A stretch of 12,952 nt of DNA from Microcaldota archaeon (GTDB taxonomy: Archaea > Micrarchaeota > Micrarchaeia > Anstonellales > Bilamarchaeaceae), in NCBI GenBank assembly GCA_018813445.1, contig JAHJBR010000038.1, forward strand, positions 1 to 12,952. The letters run 5' to 3'. Each line of letters begins with the position of its first letter. The first letter of the stretch is position 1. The position numbers were made by a program, and so were the translations under genes. Under the pieces are notes generated by a model, which saw nothing but the letters and a program-made list of their open reading frames with translations, made no database searches and was not told the origin of the DNA. Positions 1-5,017 of the stretch are shown here, piece after piece.

Positions 1-129
1 CGCTGAATCTCCTTTACAAACAGCAAATAGCCTTTGCGCATATTTTTCCCCATATGCTTGGAACGCCCTTTTTGCAGGAACTGCCTTTTTTTCAATCCCA
101 GTATCAACTCTGAAAAATTTGTTACCCAT
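1..129 (-). CDS. Unrecognised protein, N-terminal 43 residues only
   Basis: An open frame runs from an ATG at 129 off the left edge of the window. Its 43 visible residues begin MGNKFFRVDTG and include a basic stretch followed by a helix-like segment (AFQAYGEKYAQRLFAVCKGD). The ATG is directly preceded in frame by a TGA stop, so the start cannot be further upstream. A GGATGAT sequence just before the start is a weak Shine-Dalgarno candidate. A TATA-like box at 150-160 would place transcription start at about 129, so a leaderless message is also possible. No signal peptide or membrane segment is visible in this part. I do not recognise the family. It is divergent from the uL11 gene. Confidence 0.6.
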   Translation of the reverse strand, partial: MGNKFFRVDTGIEKKAVPAKRAFQAYGEKYAQRLFAVCKGDSA

Positions 130-149
130 TCAATCATCCAAACCTAATG

Positions 150-160
150 TGTTTAAAAGG
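150..160 (-). promoter_or_regulatory. TATA-like box for the leftmost gene
   Basis: Read on the minus strand this is CCTTTTAAACA. Its centre lies about 25 bases before the ATG at 129, the spacing expected of an archaeal TATA box driving a leaderless transcript. A second TTTAAA at 162-167 is an alternative. Confidence 0.45.
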
Positions 161-200
161 GTTTAAAACTGTAGAGTCTTCCAAACCTTTATTAAACCGC

Positions 201-211
201 CCATATAAAAA
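201..211 (+). promoter_or_regulatory. TATA box for the uL11-propeller operon
   Basis: The sequence CCATATAAAAA is a good archaeal TATA box. It predicts transcription start near 230-235, leaving a short leader that holds a Shine-Dalgarno sequence (GGAGTGAT, 238-245). Confidence 0.55.
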
Positions 212-237
212 TCTTTCTTGTTCAAAAAACTTTAGAT

Positions 238-245
238 GGAGTGAT
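238..245 (+). promoter_or_regulatory. Shine-Dalgarno that decides the uL11 start
   Basis: GGAGTGAT matches the archaeal anti-SD and sits four bases before the ATG at 250. This favours 250 over the in-frame GTG at 241, which lies inside the SD itself. Confidence 0.7.
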
Positions 246-249
246 ACAA

Positions 250-726
250 ATGGGAGAAAAAATTCTTGATGTAATTGTAGAAGGCGGAAAAGCAACAGCA
301 GGTCCGCCTATTGGCCCTGGCCTTGCACCACTGGGTGTAAATGTCGGCCAAGTTGTTGCAAAAATAAATGAGGAAACAAAATCCTTTCCAGGATTAAAAG
401 TTCCGGTAAAGGTAACTGTGAATACATCTACAAAAGATTTTACAATTTCAGTAGGTGTTCCACCAACCAGCGAACTGATAAAAAAAGCAGCAGGGGTGGA
501 AAAAGGCACAGGCACAAAAGACAAAGTTGGAAACATTGAATTCTCAGCTTTAGTAGAAATTGCAAAAGGCCTTAAGCCCAAAAGCCAGGGAAAATCCCTA
601 AAACAGACTGTAAGGGAAGTTGCGGGAACCTGCGTAAGTATGGGTATTTCCATAGACGACAAGGATGCCAGGCAAATCGAAAAGGAGATAAGCGAAGGCA
701 AATACGACTCGCTTCTAGTGGGTTGA
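250..726 (+). CDS. rpl11: Large-subunit ribosomal protein uL11 (L11)
   Basis: This is ribosomal protein uL11, which binds the GTPase-associated region of 23S rRNA at the base of the ribosomal stalk and contacts elongation factors. The diagnostic N-terminal motif GGKATAGPPIGPGLAPLGVN is present at about residues 12-31, followed by KVPVKVTV and the TKDFTISVGVPPTSELIKKAAG segment. The C-terminal rRNA-binding domain carries VREVAGTCVSMGISI. The length of 158 residues is normal for archaea. The ATG at 250 is chosen because a Shine-Dalgarno sequence overlaps the upstream GTG. The stop is one base before the next gene, so the two are almost certainly co-transcribed. The usual partner genes (uL1, uL10, Spt5) are not visible next to it. 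Confidence 0.96.
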   Translation: MGEKILDVIVEGGKATAGPPIGPGLAPLGVNVGQVVAKINEETKSFPGLKVPVKVTVNTSTKDFTISVGVPPTSELIKKAAGVEKGTGTKDKVGNIEFSALVEIAKGLKPKSQGKSLKQTVREVAGTCVSMGISIDDKDARQIEKEISEGKYDSLLVG

Positions 727-727
727 T

Positions 728-2326
728 ATGAAAAAACTAGTTCTCTTATTTGCATTGTTTTTTGTTTTTAATTCCTATTCAAGCCAGGTTTGGTTCTGGG
801 ATACAGACGCCCAAATAGAAGCAAGCCCAGTATTCTTTGATAATAAAATTGCAATTGCTTCTCAAAATGGGGAAATACAAGTGCTTGACAAACTCACTGG
901 TTTTCCAGTAACCTCAATCAATCTAGGAGAAGGAATAAACCAACTTGAAGTCTATTCAAACTTCATAATCGCATCCACTGATTCCAGAATATTCGTATTA
1001 AATAAAAACCTAAATATAACTGCAAATATTTCTGAAAGCACAATATATGGCATTACAGCCGCGGATAATATTTATGCAACTACTTCCCGTGGATTGATTG
1101 CAATAACCTATTCTGGAAAAGAGCTATGGCTTCTTTCTCAAAACGCTGCCAGGCTAACCAAACCAGCATTCTATAATGGCTCAATATTTTTCGGTTCAAA
1201 CGATTATCTAGTGGTTGCAGATTCATCAGGGAAACAAACAACAAAGATCAGAGTTGCACAATTTTGGGATTCAAGGCCTACAGTTTATCAAAACACAACA
1301 TACATTGGTGCAGATGATGGGAAGCTCTATGCAATAGACACAGAAAAAGGAAAAATACTTTGGAGCTTTCAAACAGGAGGCTGGATAATGTCCAACCCAA
1401 TTCACAATTCAGGAAAAATCTATTTTGGAAGCAATGATGGTGGAATTTATTGCCTTAATGCATTTGATGGCTCATTGCTTTGGAGAACCAATGCTTCAGA
1501 AGCAGTGCAAGGAAACATTAGAATTTCAGAACTAAATTCAGTAGAAGTGGTTCTTGCAAGTGCAAACGATAACAAAGCATACATATTAAACGCAAATAAT
1601 GGAGAGATAATAGTTACCTATTCTGCAGGTGGATGGGTGCGCAACCCAATCTTGAATTCCAGCATGCTTTTCTTTTCATCCAACGACGGCTTTTTCTATG
1701 CATATGAAGTAGAAAGAAGCTGCATGATTGAATATCCAGAATCAGGCACAACAGTTGCCTATTCAACAATAACTGTGCAAGGAAGGTTCTTCACAATCTA
1801 CTCAAATCCCACAGTTTTCGTAAGAATAGAGGGCCAGAGTTGGAATCCAGCCTTAATGTCAGGAACTACTTGGACCTATAATATAGATCCACAAACCTAT
1901 GATTTTGGTTCAATACTTGTACAATGCAGGGTAGGAGACAGTGCAGGACTAGAATCCACCTATTATTCCAACATAGTTCTTTTCAGAGATAAGAATGTGC
2001 AAAAACCCAAGCTTATTGCTGCAATGCCCTCTGCAGTTTTAGAAAGAGTATATTTTCCAGTAAAAGCCTATGAGCAGAATGGCTCTCCAATCTCCTCATT
2101 TTTCGTGGTTTTGAATGATATAAACTACAGCACCATAAATGGAACTGTACTGATGCTTATAGAATCTGCAGGTGAATACAACCTAACTGTTGAGAAAAAC
2201 GGCTATGAATCAGAAACCAGCTCAATAAGCGTCTCAGCCAACTACAATCTTTGGACATCCTATGCAATAGGCGGACTTGTAATTATAGGGGTGTTCTTCT
2301 ATTTCTTTATTTATAAAAGAAAATAA
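728..2326 (+). CDS. Exported membrane-anchored PQQ-like beta-propeller protein
   Basis: This 532-residue surface protein has a signal peptide at about 1-19 (MKKLVLLFALFFVFNSYSS). Propeller blades of the PQQ/quinoprotein-repeat type cover about 21-330. The clearest blade motifs are DDGKLYAIDTEKGKILWSF (197-214), NDGGIYCLNAFDGSLLWRT (236-254) and the NDNKAYILNANNGEI region (280-294). Two beta-sandwich-like domains follow at about 332-422 (Cys332 and Cys400 could pair) and 428-505. A single membrane helix at about 508-528 ends in YKRK, giving an N-out, C-in topology. Several NxS/T sequons suit a glycosylated surface protein. No enzymatic residues or PQQ-ligand set can be confirmed, so a scaffold, adhesion or folding role is as likely as a dehydrogenase role. 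It starts one base after uL11. Confidence 0.82.
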   Translation: MKKLVLLFALFFVFNSYSSQVWFWDTDAQIEASPVFFDNKIAIASQNGEIQVLDKLTGFPVTSINLGEGINQLEVYSNFIIASTDSRIFVLNKNLNITANISESTIYGITAADNIYATTSRGLIAITYSGKELWLLSQNAARLTKPAFYNGSIFFGSNDYLVVADSSGKQTTKIRVAQFWDSRPTVYQNTTYIGADDGKLYAIDTEKGKILWSFQTGGWIMSNPIHNSGKIYFGSNDGGIYCLNAFDGSLLWRTNASEAVQGNIRISELNSVEVVLASANDNKAYILNANNGEIIVTYSAGGWVRNPILNSSMLFFSSNDGFFYAYEVERSCMIEYPESGTTVAYSTITVQGRFFTIYSNPTVFVRIEGQSWNPALMSGTTWTYNIDPQTYDFGSILVQCRVGDSAGLESTYYSNIVLFRDKNVQKPKLIAAMPSAVLERVYFPVKAYEQNGSPISSFFVVLNDINYSTINGTVLMLIESAGEYNLTVEKNGYESETSSISVSANYNLWTSYAIGGLVIIGVFFYFFIYKRK

Positions 2327-2333
2327 AATTAGA

Positions 2334-2356
2334 AGAGCTTTACAGCTCTATTTTTT
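2334..2356. terminator. Hairpin plus T-run between convergent genes
   Basis: AGAGCT (2334-2339) and AGCTCT (2344-2349) form a perfect 6-bp stem with a four-base loop, followed by a run of six T at 2351-2356. It lies exactly between the propeller stop and the aEF1B stop. The T-run serves the plus strand best; the hairpin could also act for the minus strand. Confidence 0.6.
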
Positions 2357-2608
2357 CTAAAGTCTTCCTACTTCTTCTATTTGTGCTTGGCTCACATTTG
2401 GGATTGCAGCAATTTTTTCCTCGATCTCATTTATCCCTTCCCCATCTCCCATCATAAAAACAATTTTCAAGGCCTTTATTCCAAAACCGATCTCCTCGGT
2501 CTTAGTGTTGGTTATCTTAACCATTTTACCTATCTCAGCTACCGTCTCATCCATTTTAGCCATATCTTCCAAAAATATTTTCATTGAAACTGCAACTTCA
2601 TTAGCCAT
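2357..2608 (-). CDS. ef1b: Elongation factor 1-beta (aEF1B)
   Basis: This is archaeal elongation factor 1-beta, the guanine-nucleotide exchange factor that recycles aEF1A from GDP to GTP. The 83-residue protein shows the family core EEIGFGIKALKIVFMM, the acidic GDGEGINEIEEKI helix, and a C-terminal beta strand ending IEEVGRL. The usual archaeal length is about 85-90. The start is set at the ATG at 2608 because a strong Shine-Dalgarno AGGTGAT (2613-2619, minus strand) is spaced four bases from it; the upstream GTG and ATG at 2617 and 2614 lie within that site. The SD overlaps the stop codon of the zinc-ribbon gene upstream, suggesting coupled translation. The same gene pair occurs in many archaea. 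Confidence 0.9.
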   Translation of the reverse strand: MANEVAVSMKIFLEDMAKMDETVAEIGKMVKITNTKTEEIGFGIKALKIVFMMGDGEGINEIEEKIAAIPNVSQAQIEEVGRL

Positions 2609-2617
2609 ATACATCAC

Positions 2618-2764
2618 CTATGGTCCTCTTAATCCACATTCACATACATACGCGTTCTTAATTTCCCTGCAATGATTGCATCTTACAATTTTATTTCCAC
2701 ATTCTGGGCACGGAAATTCAGCAAAATCTCTTGAAGTCTTTCCGCAAGTCTGACACCTTTTCAT
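2618..2764 (-). CDS. Zinc-ribbon RNA-binding protein (COG2888 type), 48 residues
   Basis: This small gene encodes 48 residues beginning MKRCQTCGK and ending CECGLRGP. Cysteine pairs occur as RCQTC, PCPEC, RCNHC and CEC, giving two four-cysteine zinc knuckles. The IVRCNHCREIKNAYVCECG layout matches the archaeal zinc-finger family found next to aEF1B and annotated as a Zn-ribbon RNA-binding protein with a role in translation. The start ATG is preceded by GAGGTGC (SD) with four to five bases of spacing. Its TAG stop lies within the SD of aEF1B, so the two form a tight operon. The exact molecular role of this family is poorly defined. Confidence rests on the cysteine pattern and conserved gene order. 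Confidence 0.88.
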   Translation of the reverse strand: MKRCQTCGKTSRDFAEFPCPECGNKIVRCNHCREIKNAYVCECGLRGP

Positions 2765-2793
2765 ATAAGCACCTCTAATTCATGTAATACTGT

Positions 2794-2803
2794 TTTTTAT
2801 ATC
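2794..2803 (-). promoter_or_regulatory. TATA box for the zinc-ribbon/aEF1B operon
   Basis: On the minus strand this reads GATATAAAAA. It lies about 34 bases before the ATG at 2764, leaving a very short leader with the SD. TTTTAAAT at 2811-2818 is a second candidate. Confidence 0.45.
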
Positions 2804-2811
2804 CTTACCTA

Positions 2812-2825
2812 TTTAAAATATATAC
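2812..2825 (+). promoter_or_regulatory. TATA box for tRNA-Arg
   Basis: The A/T stretch TTTAAAATATATAC is centred about 30 bases before the first tRNA base at 2851, the expected distance for an archaeal tRNA promoter. It overlaps the promoter region of the divergent zinc-ribbon operon. Confidence 0.5.
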
Positions 2826-2850
2826 TACTCGAAGCAATGTGTATGTTTTT

Positions 2851-3039
2851 GCCCTCGTAGTATAACTTGGATAGAACGCAAGCTTGCGGAGCTTGTTATC
2901 CGCGTTCAAACACATATCCAGTCGTCGACCAATCGGACGATTCGACGACTAGCTCTCAAAAACCTATTGGTTTTCGAGATCCATTTTCTTTTTGAAAATA
3001 AAACTGAGGTTTGATATGGAGGAAATCGCGGCGAGGGCG
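2851..3039 (+). tRNA. tRNA-Arg(GCG) interrupted by an intron in the T-loop
   Basis: The gene folds as a tRNA only if 115 bases are removed from the T-loop. The acceptor stem is GCCCTCG (2851-2857) with CGAGGGC (3032-3038), 7/7 pairs. U8 and A9 follow, and the D-loop contains G18 G19 (2869-2870). The anticodon stem is CAAGC/GCTTG (2879-2883, 2891-2895), 5/5, with loop TTGCGGA giving anticodon GCG (2886-2888). The variable loop has four bases. The T-stem is CCGCG (2900-2904) with CGCGG (3027-3031), 5/5. The T-loop is TTCAAA (2905-2910) plus T3026. G73 is at 3039 and no CCA is encoded. A20 and C35, arginine identity bases, are present. The D-stem has one A-A mismatch (12-23) and one G-T pair. 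The mature length would be 74 nt before CCA addition. It would decode CGC and CGU. Confidence 0.85.
2911..3025 (+). other. 115-nt tRNA intron at T-loop position 59/60
   Basis: Removing 2911-3025 rejoins a normal TTCAAAT T-loop. Because AAA occurs both at 2908-2910 and 3023-3025, junctions 56/57 to 59/60 give the same mature tRNA. The 59/60 position fits a bulge-helix-bulge best: T-stem as outer helix; U54-A3023, U55-G3022 and C56-G3021 as a weak central helix; bulges AAC (2909-2911) and AAT (3024-3026). The inner helix is CATATC (2913-2918) with GATATG (3013-3018). The rest is nearly all hairpins: 2920-2928/2942-2950 (9 bp perfect), 2954-2964/2969-2979 (one mismatch), 2983-2988/2994-2999 and 3001-3004/3009-3012. 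It has no open frame long enough for a homing endonuclease. The central helix is imperfect, so this would be a relaxed BHB. Confidence 0.75.
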
Positions 3040-3045
3040 AACTAA

Positions 3046-3050
3046 TTTTT
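3046..3050 (+). terminator. Oligo-T terminator of tRNA-Arg
   Basis: Five T residues begin seven bases after the discriminator base. They run into the stop codon of the convergent carS gene. Confidence 0.4.
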
Positions 3051-3570
3051 ACCAGGGAACCTTTTTCCATCCTAATCTATTCGCAATAGAATTACTTCCC
3101 AAATGTAGGAAATAGGTCATTGCAAATAGGAATATGAGTGGAACAATATCATAAACTTCTAAAGAAACAAATGGCATCGCAAAAACAAGCGCAACTGCAA
3201 GAAACATTAGCTGATCCAATACAAACGGTTTCCCATCATCCATGCCCATCCTTCTTTTCATAAAGCTTCCAAGCGCATCCCCAATCATGGTTCCCAGACT
3301 CATAAACGCGAAGCAGATGAACTGTGTTTTCACATCAGGGAAAAAGGGAAGCAAATAATAATACGAAATTACTCCACCTGCACAAATTCCTGAAACCACT
3401 CCGCCTAAAAATCCCATTATGGTTTTTCCATTCCCTAGGATCCTTTTTCCATCCGAGAATTTCCTCCCGAAATCCATTGCAATTCCACCTCCAAGCAATA
3501 CTGGAAGAGCATTCGCAATATATGCAGGAAGCACAAATATTACAAGATTTATGAAAAATCCAGAGTCCAT
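3049..3570 (-). CDS. carS: CDP-archaeol synthase CarS
   Basis: This is CTP:2,3-di-O-geranylgeranyl-sn-glycerol-1-phosphate cytidyltransferase, which makes CDP-archaeol before polar head groups are added to archaeal lipids. It acts in the cytoplasmic membrane. The 173-residue protein is of normal family length and has about five hydrophobic helices. The signature loops are present: ANALPVLLGGG (about 20-30), the FSDGKRILGNGKTIMGF segment (about 38-54), and SLGTMIGDALGSFMKRRMGM with DDGKPFVLDQL (about 91-121). The C-terminus NSIANRLGWKKVPW is typical. The ATG at 3570 has no Shine-Dalgarno but has a TATA-like box about 26 bases upstream, so the message is probably leaderless. It is convergent with tRNA-Arg and only nine bases separate them. 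Confidence 0.93.
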   Translation of the reverse strand: MDSGFFINLVIFVLPAYIANALPVLLGGGIAMDFGRKFSDGKRILGNGKTIMGFLGGVVSGICAGGVISYYYLLPFFPDVKTQFICFAFMSLGTMIGDALGSFMKRRMGMDDGKPFVLDQLMFLAVALVFAMPFVSLEVYDIVPLIFLFAMTYFLHLGSNSIANRLGWKKVPW

Positions 3571-3592
3571 ATGCTGATTTTGGACATAAAGG

Positions 3593-3602
3593 ATTATTAA
3601 TC
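3593..3602. promoter_or_regulatory. Shared two-way TATA-like box of carS and sppA
   Basis: The only good AT box in this 52-base gap is ATTATTAATC, which holds the palindrome ATTAAT (3596-3601). Its centre is about 28 bases from the carS ATG and about 25 from the sppA ATG, so it could serve both leaderless transcripts. Confidence 0.45.
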
Positions 3603-3622
3603 TGCACTAAAAAATTTCATCT

Positions 3623-4558
3623 ATGGCAATTAATGCAAAACAGACTCAAAAAAACAGTTGGATGAAATATGCAGGGATTCTGCTTTTAGGCTTTGTATTC
3701 CTAGTATTTTTAGGCGTGCTGATAGTTTTTTCAGCAGCAGATGGACTATTCCAAGATAAGTGTGTTGCAGTAATGAATATCGAAGGTGAAATAACTACCG
3801 AATCAGTACCGCAAACCCTTTTCAGTGGTTTTGTTCCAGGAAGCGAAGATATTGCAAATACCATCCGCAGCACAGATGCACGCGAAGATGTGGGAGCAAT
3901 CCTATTCGTAATTAATTCTCCTGGCGGAAGCGTAGTCGCATCAGATGAAATATATGATGCAGTAAATTCCACTGAAAAACCAACAGTTGCATATTTCCGC
4001 GAAGTCGCAGCTTCAGGCGGTTATTACGTTGCCTCAAGCACAGACTACATAGTAAGCGAACCATTTGCACTAACAGGAAGCATTGGTGCAGTAATGACCC
4101 TCTCGGATATGAGTGGCCTACTTGAAAAGATAGGGATGAATATCACAGACATAAAAAGCGGAGCAATGAAAGATATAGGTTCTCCATTCAGGCCCCCAAC
4201 TGAAAATGAAACTGAGCTGCTTCAAATAATTGTTGACGACATATTCCAAGATTTCAAAAATGCAGTTATTTCAGGAAGAGGTTCCCGTCTCAATATGCAA
4301 AAATTCGAAGAAGTTCTAGATGCAAGAGTGCTTACTGGAAAACAGGCCAAGGAAATCGGGCTCGTAGATGCACTTGGAAATAAGCAAGATGCAATAAGAA
4401 AAGCAGCTGAACTTGCTGGAATGGATACAGAAAACCTAAGAATATGTGAAGTGGACGCATCCCCTGAAAGAAGCGGAGGCCTATTTGACGCAAAATCAAT
4501 AATCACATACATAGAAACCAGGATATCCCCTGAAAAGGTAAGAGTTTCCTATGGCTAG
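3623..4558 (+). CDS. sppA: Signal peptide peptidase SppA (membrane serine protease)
   Basis: This is a short-form SppA, an S49-family serine protease that degrades remnant signal peptides and small membrane fragments. The 311-residue protein has one N-terminal membrane helix (about 15-37) and an exterior protease domain. NSPGGSVVASDEIYDAV (98-114) is the oligomer-forming/oxyanion region. AASGGYYVAS carries the nucleophile Ser131, and SGAMKDIGSPFRP carries the general base Lys183. The Ser-Lys spacing of 52 equals that of Bacillus subtilis SppA (Ser147, Lys199). The C-terminal helices include RVLTGKQAKEIGLVDALG. No SD is seen; a TATA-like box about 25 bases upstream suggests leaderless expression. 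The stop overlaps the start of the next gene by eight bases. Confidence 0.93.
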   Translation: MAINAKQTQKNSWMKYAGILLLGFVFLVFLGVLIVFSAADGLFQDKCVAVMNIEGEITTESVPQTLFSGFVPGSEDIANTIRSTDAREDVGAILFVINSPGGSVVASDEIYDAVNSTEKPTVAYFREVAASGGYYVASSTDYIVSEPFALTGSIGAVMTLSDMSGLLEKIGMNITDIKSGAMKDIGSPFRPPTENETELLQIIVDDIFQDFKNAVISGRGSRLNMQKFEEVLDARVLTGKQAKEIGLVDALGNKQDAIRKAAELAGMDTENLRICEVDASPERSGGLFDAKSIITYIETRISPEKVRVSYG

Positions 4559-4910
4559 CAAACTTTCAACCTGGGTTTCCACGGTTCTTTTCATATTTTT
4601 TCTATTATTCCTTAGCGCAATTGTTTACCAAATTTATTTCCGTACCAATCTCAATGCAGTAAATCCAACTTCAGAAATCTCCTTTATACCCGCTGCTATC
4701 CAAGAATGCAATTCCGGAACTGAAGAATGTATAACTGAAGACGGCTGCCAAGGAACCAGAACCTGTAAAGGTGGAAAATGGAGTGAATGCATAATCAAGA
4801 AAATCTGCAGTCCTGGAAGCACTTCAGGCTGTTTTGTGAATTCCTGCATAGGCGGCTATGCAGTTTGCAATTCATGCGGTACTGCATACGAAAACTGCAC
4901 CCCCGCATAA
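4551..4910 (+). CDS. Small membrane protein with cysteine-rich outside domain
   Basis: This 119-residue protein has one membrane helix at about 8-29 and an outside segment of about 90 residues with eleven cysteines (53, 60, 66, 72, 80, 86, 94, 99, 106, 109, 116). The spacing around ECITEDGCQGTRTCKGGKWSEC resembles the C-x(n)-GC-x-GTQTC-x-G-x-W-x-C repeat seen in various secreted proteins, where cysteines form disulfides. The second half (CSPGSTSGC, SCIGGYAVCNSCG) is less familiar. The odd cysteine number leaves one unpaired or available for a partner. It overlaps the end of sppA (ATGGCTAG), so the two are translated together. A link to SppA as substrate or partner is inference only. I do not recognise a named family. 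Confidence 0.75.
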   Translation: MASKLSTWVSTVLFIFFLLFLSAIVYQIYFRTNLNAVNPTSEISFIPAAIQECNSGTEECITEDGCQGTRTCKGGKWSECIIKKICSPGSTSGCFVNSCIGGYAVCNSCGTAYENCTPA

Positions 4911-4951
4911 CTTTTCCCCAGTTTTTAGTATAATCTCTTTTGCCCTCAACC

Positions 4952-4971
4952 ACGCTCAGTGACGCTCGCTC
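4952..4971 (+). repeat. CGCTC direct repeats upstream of the pilin-cluster promoter
   Basis: ACGCTC occurs at 4952-4957 and 4962-4967, exactly ten bases apart, and CGCTC again at 4967-4971. This G+C-rich patch lies just before the TATA boxes of the pilin-like cluster and could be a regulator binding site. No regulator is assigned. The rest of the 4911-5017 gap holds an oligo-T run (4922-4926) that may end the sppA operon. Confidence 0.35.
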
Positions 4972-4974
4972 TCC

Positions 4975-4997
4975 TATTTAAACAACCTTTTTAAACT
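4975..4997 (+). promoter_or_regulatory. TATA boxes for the pilin-like cluster
   Basis: TATTTAAAC (4975-4983) and CTTTTTAAACT (4987-4997) are both good archaeal TATA elements. The second is about 26 bases before the ATG at 5018, fitting a leaderless start; no Shine-Dalgarno precedes that ATG. Confidence 0.55.
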
Positions 4998-5017
4998 CTA
5001 TTTACGAGTAGAAAGCA

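Noticed and set aside
241..249. GTG start for uL11 at 241
   Set aside because: The GTG is part of the Shine-Dalgarno GGAGTGAT, and the family N-terminus fits the ATG at 250.
2381..2587. Plus-strand open frame opposite aEF1B
   Set aside because: It is a shadow of the well-supported aEF1B gene and lacks an SD or family features. The same applies to the long frames opposite uL11, sppA, the second pilin-cluster gene, the methylthiotransferase, dnaG and the CBS gene.
2851..2910. A trans-spliced half tRNA
   Set aside because: The matching 3' part lies only 115 bases downstream on the same strand with a closing helix between the halves, so a cis intron is the simpler reading.
2911..3025. A C/D-box guide RNA hosted in the tRNA intron, as in some archaeal tRNA-Trp introns
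   Set aside because: A CTGA (3004-3007) could be box D, but no RTGATGA box C is found near the intron 5' end, and the hairpins do not match a C/D fold.
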